Shown here piece after piece: positions 9,042 through 15,946 of a stretch of 64,000 nucleotides of DNA. The position numbers and the translations under genes are program-made. Where the stretch lies: contig CADEEV010000008.1 in the NCBI GenBank assembly GCA_902826455.1, positions 1 to 64,000 of the forward strand. The letters are read 5' to 3'. Every line of letters starts with the position of its first letter. Within the stretch, counting starts at the first letter, position 1. The DNA comes from an uncultured Acidobacteriota bacterium (lineage in GTDB: Bacteria; Acidobacteriota; Vicinamibacteria; Fen-336). The notes beneath the pieces were generated by a model that saw only the letters and a list, made by a program, of their open reading frames with translations, was not told the DNA's origin and did no database searches.

Positions 9042-9982
9042 TACTGGACGTCGGACGGCAGGTCCGTGCCGTGACGCAGCTCGAGGCGCGCCCAGTACTC
9101 GCCCGGCGCGATGGCCTTTCCCGCCACGGGCACGGGAGACAGGGCGACGAGGCGCACGGCGAGGTCGCCGTCTCCGATCCCGGTCGCGGTCCTGGCGGAG
9201 AGCGCGACGTCGATCGTCTTGCGGGCACTGGCCGGGCCCACGGAGAGGCGCACGGTGGCGTCCCCGGCCCAGACGCAGACCTGGCCCTTCGGACAGCGCG
9301 AGTCGGTGAGGACCGCCTCGAAGCCGACCTCGAGCTCGCTCCCGGGCAGGCGCGTGCTCTCGCCGACCTTCATCTCGAAGGCCGTCCCCGCCGTCGCCTC
9401 GCGACTGCCGCCGAGGCGTCCGACCATCAGCGCGTCGCCCGCAGCCAGGACGAAACGGACCGAGGCCCCGAGCCCCAGCGGGGCCGCCGGCACGCGCACC
9501 TCGATCCACTCGCCGTGGACCGAGAGCCGATCGGGGGCCGCCTCGTCGTCGGCGCGCCAGAGGGTGCGCCGCCGGCCTTCGCCCGTGACAGCATGGAGCG
9601 TCGCCGCCACCAGCGTGCTCGCGGGACGCTTCTCTTCGTCGTCGGCGCCCATGGCGATGGCGCCGATCTCGAGCCGGCGCTCGCAGCCGGTCCTGAGGTC
9701 GGCGCCACCCTGGCCGAGCCCGCTCTTCGCGTCGTCGTCGACGTCGAGATAGAGGACGGCCTTCACGCGGCTCAGGGCTGGTCGCACGGGCCGGTCGAAG
9801 GCGAAGCGGACGACCAGGTCGTCCTTGTCCCGCGCGGCGTGGACCTCGACGACCCGGGCCTCGTCTCTCGCGCCGACTGCCGCCGCGTCGTCGACCACGA
9901 TCACCGGCGGCCGCGCGCCCCAGTAGAAGAGCGGACGCCCTTCGGCAGGGGTGGCGAGCAGGGACACCAACAGGACCCACAT
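9041..9982 (-). CDS. Secreted hypothetical protein
   Basis: 313 aa. A short signal peptide (MWVLLVSLLATPAEG) is followed by a mostly beta-strand protein. The region LYLDVDDDAKSGLGQGGADL resembles the acidic 'LDVDxDxxTG' strand-loop seen in several secreted beta-sandwich proteins, and a later CPKGQVCVWAGDATVRL segment carries two cysteines. I do not recognise a family, and no enzyme motif is visible. The start is ATG 9982 because TAGGCT lies 8 nt upstream and a signal peptide begins there; the longer open frame to 10138 overlaps the divergent amidohydrolase. Confidence 0.7.
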   Translation of the reverse strand: MWVLLVSLLATPAEGRPLFYWGARPPVIVVDDAAAVGARDEARVVEVHAARDKDDLVVRFAFDRPVRPALSRVKAVLYLDVDDDAKSGLGQGGADLRTGCERRLEIGAIAMGADDEEKRPASTLVAATLHAVTGEGRRRTLWRADDEAAPDRLSVHGEWIEVRVPAAPLGLGASVRFVLAAGDALMVGRLGGSREATAGTAFEMKVGESTRLPGSELEVGFEAVLTDSRCPKGQVCVWAGDATVRLSVGPASARKTIDVALSARTATGIGDGDLAVRLVALSPVPVAGKAIAPGEYWARLELRHGTDLPSDVQ

Positions 9983-9990
9983 CGCTTCGA

Positions 9991-10020
9991 AGCCTAGCAC
10001 GCCGCCTCGCGTGCTATGGT
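9991..10020. promoter_or_regulatory. Divergent leaderless promoters (hypothetical / amidohydrolase)
   Basis: Minus TAGGCT (9996-9991, preceded by TGC) and plus TATGGT (10015-10020, preceded by TGC) each stand exactly 8 nt from their ATG. Both are extended -10 type. Confidence 0.65.
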
Positions 10021-10028
10021 CGGCGCCG

Positions 10029-10871
10029 ATGGTCACGGACGTCCACGTCCACGTGCAGCCGATCTGGGAGATGAAGGCCGCGGCCCTCGACGTGTTCCTG
10101 AAGGGACGCGACGACGTGGACGCGCTGCAGAAGATCATGCGGTCGCCGGAGCACCTGCTGCGGCGCCTCGACGCCGACGGCGTCGACCGCGCGGTGCTCG
10201 TGAACTACCCGAGCCCCGATCTCATGGGCTTCAGCCACCGCGTGAACGACTACGTCGCCCAGTACTGCGCCGCGGCCCCGGACCGCCTGATCCCCATGGG
10301 CGGCGTGCACCCGCGCTTCACGGACGACGCCGCGGCCGAGGTGCGGCGCGCGGCGGACGCCGGCGTGCGCGCCCTCAAGATCCATCCCCCGCACATGGGC
10401 TTCGAGTCGAACGCCTATCTCCACGGCCTCGACGCCCTGCGCGACCTCTACGCCGAGGCGCAGCGCCTGAAGCTGCCGGTGATGATCCATACCGGGACGT
10501 CGATCTTCCCCGGGGCCCGCAGCCGCGTTGGCGAGCCGATGCCGATCGACGACGTCGCGGTGGACTTCCCCGACCTCACGCTCGTGATCGCCCACGGCGG
10601 CCGGCCGCTCTGGATGGAGCAGGCGTTCTTCCTGGTCCGGCGCTTCCCGAAGGTCCACATGGACGTCTCGGGCATTCCGCCGAAGGCGCTGCTGCGCTAC
10701 TTCCCGCGCCTCGCCGAGATCGCCGACAAGGTGCTCTACGGCAGCGACTGGCCCTCGCCGGGCGTCGCGAGCCTCGCGAGGAACCTCGCCGACTTCCGCG
10801 GCCTGGGCCTGCCGGCCGACGTCGAGACGAAGATCCTCGAGACGAACGCCCTGGCGCTGTTCCCCGCCTAG
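10029..10871 (+). CDS. Amidohydrolase-2 family TIM-barrel hydrolase/decarboxylase
   Basis: 280 aa. DVHVHV at residues 4-9 is the HxH metal motif of the amidohydrolase-2 family. The conserved ALKIHPP, MIHTG, IAHGG and GSDWPSP segments supply the further His and Asp ligands at the ends of strands. Such proteins include ACMSD-like decarboxylases and lactone or ring hydrolases; the exact substrate is not visible. The start at 10029 is supported by the -10 box 8 nt upstream; the frame is open to 9951 but that would contain the promoter. Confidence 0.85.
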   Translation: MVTDVHVHVQPIWEMKAAALDVFLKGRDDVDALQKIMRSPEHLLRRLDADGVDRAVLVNYPSPDLMGFSHRVNDYVAQYCAAAPDRLIPMGGVHPRFTDDAAAEVRRAADAGVRALKIHPPHMGFESNAYLHGLDALRDLYAEAQRLKLPVMIHTGTSIFPGARSRVGEPMPIDDVAVDFPDLTLVIAHGGRPLWMEQAFFLVRRFPKVHMDVSGIPPKALLRYFPRLAEIADKVLYGSDWPSPGVASLARNLADFRGLGLPADVETKILETNALALFPA

Positions 10872-11104
10872 ACGCGGGCGGTGCGCACCGCGCCGATGCA
10901 CTCGGCGGCGAGGCTCGTGGCGCGCTCGGCTCCCACGAAGGCCACGAGGCCGCGGCGCAGGAACTCGCGAAGCTCCCCGGCCTTGGCGTTGTCGATGCCC
11001 GGCTGCACGTCGAACTTCGCGCACAGGTGGCGCGCGACCGCGTCCGCCGAGTGTTCTCCGAGGTGCGGCGCCAGCACGGCCGCGATGCGTTCGGGGACCG
11101 TCAC
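10868..11104 (-). CDS. Small conserved-looking hypothetical protein
   Basis: 78 aa from GTG 11104, all helical in appearance (PERIAAVLAPHLGEHSADAV, then KAGELREFLRRGLVAFVG). It fills the gap between two plus-strand genes and ends with a stop overlapping the amidohydrolase stop. Codon use matches real genes, with third-position G/C, whereas the other frames here look like shadows. I do not recognise a family. The start is uncertain because no clear -10 box or Shine-Dalgarno is seen; an open frame continues far upstream opposite the dehydrogenase gene. Confidence 0.55.
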   Translation of the reverse strand: MTVPERIAAVLAPHLGEHSADAVARHLCAKFDVQPGIDNAKAGELREFLRRGLVAFVGAERATSLAAECIGAVRTARV

Positions 11105-11179
11105 CGGCCGGGCATTCGCATGAGCGGCCGAATGATGCTGAAGGACGCCTCGAAGCGCAAGCGGCCGCAGGCCCTGTGC

Positions 11180-11185
11180 TAACAT
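11180..11185 (+). promoter_or_regulatory. Extended -10 box of the 3-hydroxyacyl-CoA dehydrogenase gene
   Basis: TAACAT preceded by TGC, 9 nt before a TTG start codon. Its position selects TTG 11195 as the start. Confidence 0.65.
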
Positions 11186-11194
11186 CCGGGCGCC

Positions 11195-12049
11195 TTGAGC
11201 ATCCAGAAAGTGGCGGTGATCGGCACGGGCCTGATGGGCCGTGGCATCGCTTACGCCGCGGCCGCGGGCGGCTTCGACGTGTCCCTCCACGACGTCTCCG
11301 GGGAGGCCCTGAACCGCGCCCTCATCCAGATCCGCAAGGACATGGAAGAGGCCGTGGCGCGCGGCAAGATGCCGGCCGAGGACGTGAAGGCGGCCCTCGC
11401 CCGGCTCCAGCCCGACCAGGAGCTCGACTCCGACGCGGACTTCGTGATCGAGGCGATTCCCGAGGACATCTCCCTCAAGCTGAGGATCTTCGCGCGCCTC
11501 GATCGCGTCTGCCGCGAGGACGTCGTGCTGGCGACGAACACCTCGGGCCTGTCGATCACGGAGATTGCGGCGGTGACGAAGCGCCCGGGCCGGGTCGCCG
11601 GCATGCACTTCTTCAACCCGGTCCCGAAGATGAAGCTGGTCGAGATCGTGCGCGGCCTCGAGACGAGCGACGCCACGGTGGCGGCGGTGGCCGAGGTCGC
11701 CGCGCGCATGAACAAGGAGACCGTGACGGTGAAGGAGTCGCCGGGCTTCATCACGTCGCGCGTCAACGCCCTCATCGGCAACGAGGCGTTCCTCATGCTC
11801 CAGGAAGGCGTCGCGAGCGCCCGGGACATCGACAAGGCCCTGAAGCTCGGCCTCAACCATCCCATGGGGCCCTTCGAGCTCGTGGACCTGGTGGGTCTCG
11901 ACACGCGCCTCTCGGTCCTCGAGTTCCTGCACAAGAGCATGGGCGAGAAGTACAAGCCCGCGACCCTGCTCGTGCAGTACGTGAAGGCCGGGCGGCTGGG
12001 CCGCAAGGCCGGCCGCGGCGTCTACGAATACCCGGACGAACCCCGCTAG
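11195..12049 (+). CDS. 3-hydroxyacyl-CoA (3-hydroxybutyryl-CoA) dehydrogenase
   Basis: 284 aa. The N-terminal Rossmann motif VAVIGTGLMGRGIA binds NAD. IPEDISLKLRIF, ATNTSGLSI and HFFNPVPKMKLVEI are diagnostic of the HAD/HBD family; the His in HFFNPV is catalytic, and ESPGFITSRV plus LNHPMGPFELVDLVGLD form the C-terminal dimer domain. It oxidises 3-hydroxyacyl-CoA to 3-oxoacyl-CoA in beta-oxidation or butyrate metabolism. The stand-alone form lacks the hydratase domain, but a separate enoyl-CoA hydratase follows 7 nt later. Starts with TTG. Confidence 0.95.
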   Translation: MSIQKVAVIGTGLMGRGIAYAAAAGGFDVSLHDVSGEALNRALIQIRKDMEEAVARGKMPAEDVKAALARLQPDQELDSDADFVIEAIPEDISLKLRIFARLDRVCREDVVLATNTSGLSITEIAAVTKRPGRVAGMHFFNPVPKMKLVEIVRGLETSDATVAAVAEVAARMNKETVTVKESPGFITSRVNALIGNEAFLMLQEGVASARDIDKALKLGLNHPMGPFELVDLVGLDTRLSVLEFLHKSMGEKYKPATLLVQYVKAGRLGRKAGRGVYEYPDEPR

Positions 12050-12056
12050 GCCCCTC

Positions 12057-12830
12057 GTGTCCTACCGCAACCTCATCCTCGAGGCCGACGGCAGGGTCGC
12101 GACGCTCGTCGTGAACCGGCCCGAGGTGCGCAACGCCCTCGACGGCGACACGGTCGCCGAGTTCCACGCCGCCCTCGACGAGGTCCGCAAGGCGCGGGTC
12201 ACGGTCCTGATCGTGACCGGCGCGGGCGACAAGGCCTTCGTCTCCGGCGCCGACATCAACGCGATCCGGGCGCGCCGCCGCGACGACGCCTTCGCCGGGA
12301 TCAACTCGCGCCTGATGGCGGCCGTCGAGTCCGCCGACGCCGTCACGATCGCCGCGATCAACGGCTTCGCGCTGGGCGGCGGCTGCGAGCTCGCCCTCGC
12401 CTGCGACATCCGCATCGCCTCGGAGAGCGCCGTCTTCGGCCAGCCCGAGCCCGCGATCGGCATCATTCCCGGCGCCGGCGCGACGCAGCGGCTGCCGCGC
12501 ATCGTGGGCGTCGGCCGCGCCAAGGAGATGATCCTGGCCGGGGCGCGCTGGAGCGCCTCCCAGGCCCTCGCCTATGGCCTGGTGAGCGAGGTCGTGCCGG
12601 CCGCGGGCCTGCAGGCGGCGGCGCGCGCCTGGGCCGAGCGCGTGCTCGCCCTCGGTCCCCTGGCCGTGCGGCTCTCGAAGCAGGCGATCAACGCGTCGAT
12701 GCAGATGCCACTCGCGGCAGGCCTCGCCTACGAATCGGGCCTGCAGGCGATCACGTTCGAGTCGACGGACAAGATGGAGGGAACCGCGGCGTTCCTCGAG
12801 AAGCGGAAGCCGCGGTTCACCGGCGAATGA
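12057..12830 (+). CDS. Enoyl-CoA hydratase/isomerase
   Basis: 257 aa crotonase. SGADI and ALGGGCELAL form the oxyanion hole, and QPEPAIGIIPGAGATQRL carries the second catalytic glutamate region. It should hydrate trans-2-enoyl-CoA to 3-hydroxyacyl-CoA, feeding the dehydrogenase encoded just upstream. The GTG start lies 7 nt after the previous stop, so the two genes form an operon. The stop overlaps the next start (ATGA). Confidence 0.93.
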   Translation: MSYRNLILEADGRVATLVVNRPEVRNALDGDTVAEFHAALDEVRKARVTVLIVTGAGDKAFVSGADINAIRARRRDDAFAGINSRLMAAVESADAVTIAAINGFALGGGCELALACDIRIASESAVFGQPEPAIGIIPGAGATQRLPRIVGVGRAKEMILAGARWSASQALAYGLVSEVVPAAGLQAAARAWAERVLALGPLAVRLSKQAINASMQMPLAAGLAYESGLQAITFESTDKMEGTAAFLEKRKPRFTGE

Positions 12831-13039
12831 GACGCTTCGGCCTCGCGTTGTTCCTCGTGGGCGCGTGCGGGTACTACGTCTGCGGCCAGCAGCGCGCCGC
12901 CGCCGAGCCGGTGCCGGCGGGCCTCACGGTCGAGGAGGGCCTGCGCTACGCCGCGGGCCGCTTCGAGATCGGCCAGTACGTGATGGCGATGGCCGCCGGG
13001 GCGGGCCTGCTCCTCGCGCTGTTCCCCCAGGGGCGGTGA
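12827..13039 (+). CDS. Small membrane protein, two TM segments
   Basis: 70 aa. Residues 5-20 and 49-66 are hydrophobic, separated by an amphipathic stretch; the first could be a signal anchor. The ATG overlaps the hydratase stop and the stop overlaps the next GTG, so the gene is embedded in a coupled operon and is very likely real. Function unknown. Confidence 0.7.
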   Translation: MRRFGLALFLVGACGYYVCGQQRAAAEPVPAGLTVEEGLRYAAGRFEIGQYVMAMAAGAGLLLALFPQGR

Positions 13040-13629
13040 GCCTGAGGCTGCGCAGCGTCTGCGTGTTCTGCGGCTCGAGCGCCGGGCGCGACCCGGCCTT
13101 CGCCGAGGCGGCCCGGGCGATGGGCGCGCGGATCGCGGCCGAGGGCCGCACGCTCGTCTACGGCGGCGGTCGCGTGGGCCTCATGGGCGTCCTGGCCGAT
13201 GCGGCGCTGGCCGGCGGGGCCCAAGTGATCGGCGTGATCCCCGAGGTGCTCATGGCCCGCGAGGTCGCCCACACGGGCCTCTCGGAGCTGAGGGTCGTCC
13301 CGACCATGCACGCCCGCAAGGCCCTGATGGCCGACCTGAGCGACGCCTTCGTGGCGCTTCCCGGCGGCTACGGCACCCTCGAGGAGCTGTTCGAGGTCGT
13401 GACGTGGGCCCAGCTCGGCATCCACGCGAAGCCGATCGGCCTGCTCGACGTCCAGGGCTTCTTCGAGCCGCTGGCCGCCTTCACCGAGCGCGCCCTGGCC
13501 GAGACCTTCGTGAGCCCGCGCCAGCGCGACCTGCTGATCCTCGAGACGACTCCGGAGCGCCTCCTCGAGCGCCTCGAGGGTGCTTCGCCCCTCGCGCCGG
13601 ACCCCCGTCGCGAGCCGTTCATCCGCTAG
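13036..13629 (+). CDS. LOG-family protein (TIGR00730), cytokinin riboside 5'-monophosphate phosphoribohydrolase-like
   Basis: 197 aa from GTG 13036, overlapping the upstream stop. VCVFCGSSAG at the N terminus, YGGGRVGLMG and the signature PGGYGTLEE identify the LOG/lysine-decarboxylase-like Rossmann family. Members cleave nucleoside monophosphates to the base and ribose 5-phosphate. The role in bacteria is nucleotide salvage or, in some, cytokinin release. Older annotation as lysine decarboxylase is not supported for this family. Confidence 0.92.
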   Translation: MSLRLRSVCVFCGSSAGRDPAFAEAARAMGARIAAEGRTLVYGGGRVGLMGVLADAALAGGAQVIGVIPEVLMAREVAHTGLSELRVVPTMHARKALMADLSDAFVALPGGYGTLEELFEVVTWAQLGIHAKPIGLLDVQGFFEPLAAFTERALAETFVSPRQRDLLILETTPERLLERLEGASPLAPDPRREPFIR

Positions 13630-13721
13630 GACGAGCCACTCACCACAAAGGCGTTCCCAGGGCGCGCGGCTCGCCCTAACCTCAGACTCGACGTTGTTCC
13701 CTGGGGAGCGGAGTCCAAGCC

Positions 13722-13928
13722 ATGGCCATGAACGCAATCGCCACCGACGCACCGGCCAACCTGAAGGGCATGCTCGAGTCCTACGAGCGGCAGCTCATCG
13801 TCTCGGCTCTCGAGCGGGCCGGCGGGCACCAGCGCGCCGCCGCGGCCGCGCTCGGCATCCTGCCCACCACGCTGCACGAGAAGATGTCGCGGCTGGGCAT
13901 TCCCACCGCGCGCGCCAGCCGCTACTAG
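13722..13928 (+). CDS. Orphan Fis-type HTH peptide (paralogue 2)
   Basis: 68 aa, clearly related to the peptide at 5443: SYERQLIVSALERAGGHQRA and LGILPTTLHEKMSRLGIP match nearly residue for residue in the helix-turn-helix. The N terminus (AMNAIATDAPANLKGM) and short tail differ. GGGGAG precedes the ATG, and a TAACCT box at 13677-13682 would give a ~33-nt leader. A second ATG at 13728 is possible. It stands alone between two plus-strand genes. Confidence 0.8.
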   Translation: MAMNAIATDAPANLKGMLESYERQLIVSALERAGGHQRAAAAALGILPTTLHEKMSRLGIPTARASRY

Positions 13929-13958
13929 CCCGGGCCGCCGCCGGGGCGCCGGCTCGGC

Positions 13959-13964
13959 CATAAT
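13959..13964 (+). promoter_or_regulatory. -10 box of the E1 gene
   Basis: CATAAT, 6 nt before GTG 13971. No Shine-Dalgarno is present. Confidence 0.5.
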
Positions 13965-13970
13965 CCGTCC

Positions 13971-15944
13971 GTGAGCCTGCCTCCGGACGAGCTGCTTCCG
14001 CTCCACCGCTCGCTGCTGCTGCCTCGGCTCATCGAGGAGAAGATGCTGCTCCTGCTCCGGCAGGGCAAGCTCACGAAGTGGTTCTCCGGCATCGGCCAGG
14101 AAGCCATCGCCGTGGGCGTCACGTCGGCCCTCGAGCCCGACGACTGGATCCTGCCGATGCACCGCAACCTCGGGGTCTTCACGACCCGCGGCCTCGACGT
14201 GCCCCGGCTATTCCGGCAGCTCCTGGGACGCGACGGCGGCTTCACCAAGGGCCGCGACCGCACCTTCCACTTCGGCCACCTCGAGAGCCGCGTGGTGGGG
14301 ATGATCAGCCACCTGGGCGCGATGCTCCCCGTCGCCGACGGCCTGGCGCTCGCGGCGCGGCTGCGGGGCGAAAAACGCGTCGCGGTGGCGTTCACGGGCG
14401 ACGGCGCCACGAGCGAGGGCGACTTCCACGAGGCCGTGAACCTGGCCGCGGTGTGGAAGCTGCCCGTGCTCTTCGTGGTGGAGAACAACCAGTACGGCCT
14501 GTCGACACCGGTGGCCGAGCAGTACGCGTGCCGCGACCTCGCGGACCGGGGGCCCGGCTACGGCATCCCGGGCTGGATCGTGGACGGCAACGACGTGCTC
14601 GCGGTCCACACGGCGGTCGCCTCAGCCGTCGAGCGCGCGCGGCGCGGCGACGGGCCGACCCTGCTCGAGTTCAAGACCTTCCGCATGCGCGGCCACGAGG
14701 AGGCCTCGGGCACCGCGTACGTGCCGAAGGATTTGGTCGCCGAATGGGCGAAGAAGGATCCCGTGGCACGCTTCGAGGCCCATCTCGAGAAGCGAGGCCT
14801 GCTCACGCCCGACGCCGCGGCCGAGGTCCGGGGCGAGCTGCGGCGGCAGATCGACGCGTGGGTCGACGACGCCCTCGCCGCCCCGGAACCGGACTCGAGC
14901 GCCGAGAGCGAGCTCGCGGACGTGTACGCGCCGGCGCTCGCCGTCCTGCCGGGGCCCGAGCGCACTCCGGACGCCCCGGAGCTGCGCTACCTCGACGCGA
15001 TCCGCGACGGCCTGCGCGAGGCGCTGCGCACGGACCCCGGGGTGCTGCTCCTGGGCCAGGACATCGCCGAGTACGGCGGCGTTTTCAAGGCCACGGAAGG
15101 GCTCGCCGCGGAATTCGGCAAGGAGCGCGTGCGCAACACGCCCCTCATCGAGTCGGGCGCGGTCGGCGCGGCCCTCGGCCTCGCCCTCGACGGCTTCCGG
15201 CCCATGCTCGAGATGCAGTTCGGCGACTTCATCACGTGCGGCTTCAACCAGGTCGTGAACAACCTGGCGAAGACGCACTACCGCTGGGGCGCCGGGGTGC
15301 CCGTCGTGCTGCGCGTCCCCGTGGGCGGCGGCGGCGGCGCAGGCCCGTTCCACTCCCAGAACGTCGAGGCCTGGTTCGGCCACGTGGCGGGCCTCAAGGT
15401 CGTGGCGCCGGCCACGCCGGCCGACGCGAAGGGGCTGCTGCTGTCGGCGTTCGCCGACGGCAACCCCGTGCTCTACCTCGAGCACAAGCTGCTCTATCGC
15501 TCGGCGCGCGGGCCGGTGCCCGAGGGCCGCTACGGCGTCCCCATCGGCCAGGCGCGCCTGGCCCGCGCCGGCAGCGACGCGACGCTCGTGACCTACGGCG
15601 TCGGCGTGTCGTGGGCGCTCGAGGCCGCGGCGGTCCTCGCCGCCGAGGGACACGAGATCGAAGTGCTCGACCTGCGCACCCTGCAGCCGTGGGATCGCGA
15701 CGCGGTGATGGCGTCGGTGCGCCGCACGGGCCGCGCCCTCGTGCTCCACGAGGCGCCGCTCACCGGGGGCTTCGGCGCGGAGCTCGCGGCCTCGATCGGC
15801 CGCGAGGCGTTCCAGTGGCTCGATGCGCCGGTCGAGCGCCTGGGGGGCCTCGACACCCCGGTGCCGTTCAGCAAGGCCCTGGAGGAGATCTTCATGCCCC
15901 GGGCCCGCCTGCTGCCCGCCCTGCGCGCGCTGCTCGCTTTCTAG
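13971..15944 (+). CDS. Fused E1 alpha-beta 2-oxoacid dehydrogenase (branched-chain type)
   Basis: 657 aa. Residues ~10-320 are the alpha part: the TPP motif begins at GDG 143-145 and closes at NN 172-173 (GDGATSEG ... VVENN). Residues ~335-657 are the transketolase-like beta part, with LLGQDIAEYGGVF, NTPLIESGAVGAALGLAL and VVAPATPADAKGLL. The enzyme decarboxylates 2-oxoacids and acylates the lipoyl group of an E2 not encoded nearby. Fusion of the two chains is known in Bacteroidetes, Acidobacteria and others. Pyruvate and branched-chain substrates cannot be told apart with certainty. Confidence 0.92.
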   Translation: MSLPPDELLPLHRSLLLPRLIEEKMLLLLRQGKLTKWFSGIGQEAIAVGVTSALEPDDWILPMHRNLGVFTTRGLDVPRLFRQLLGRDGGFTKGRDRTFHFGHLESRVVGMISHLGAMLPVADGLALAARLRGEKRVAVAFTGDGATSEGDFHEAVNLAAVWKLPVLFVVENNQYGLSTPVAEQYACRDLADRGPGYGIPGWIVDGNDVLAVHTAVASAVERARRGDGPTLLEFKTFRMRGHEEASGTAYVPKDLVAEWAKKDPVARFEAHLEKRGLLTPDAAAEVRGELRRQIDAWVDDALAAPEPDSSAESELADVYAPALAVLPGPERTPDAPELRYLDAIRDGLREALRTDPGVLLLGQDIAEYGGVFKATEGLAAEFGKERVRNTPLIESGAVGAALGLALDGFRPMLEMQFGDFITCGFNQVVNNLAKTHYRWGAGVPVVLRVPVGGGGGAGPFHSQNVEAWFGHVAGLKVVAPATPADAKGLLLSAFADGNPVLYLEHKLLYRSARGPVPEGRYGVPIGQARLARAGSDATLVTYGVGVSWALEAAAVLAAEGHEIEVLDLRTLQPWDRDAVMASVRRTGRALVLHEAPLTGGFGAELAASIGREAFQWLDAPVERLGGLDTPVPFSKALEEIFMPRARLLPALRALLAF

Positions 15945-15946
15945 GC

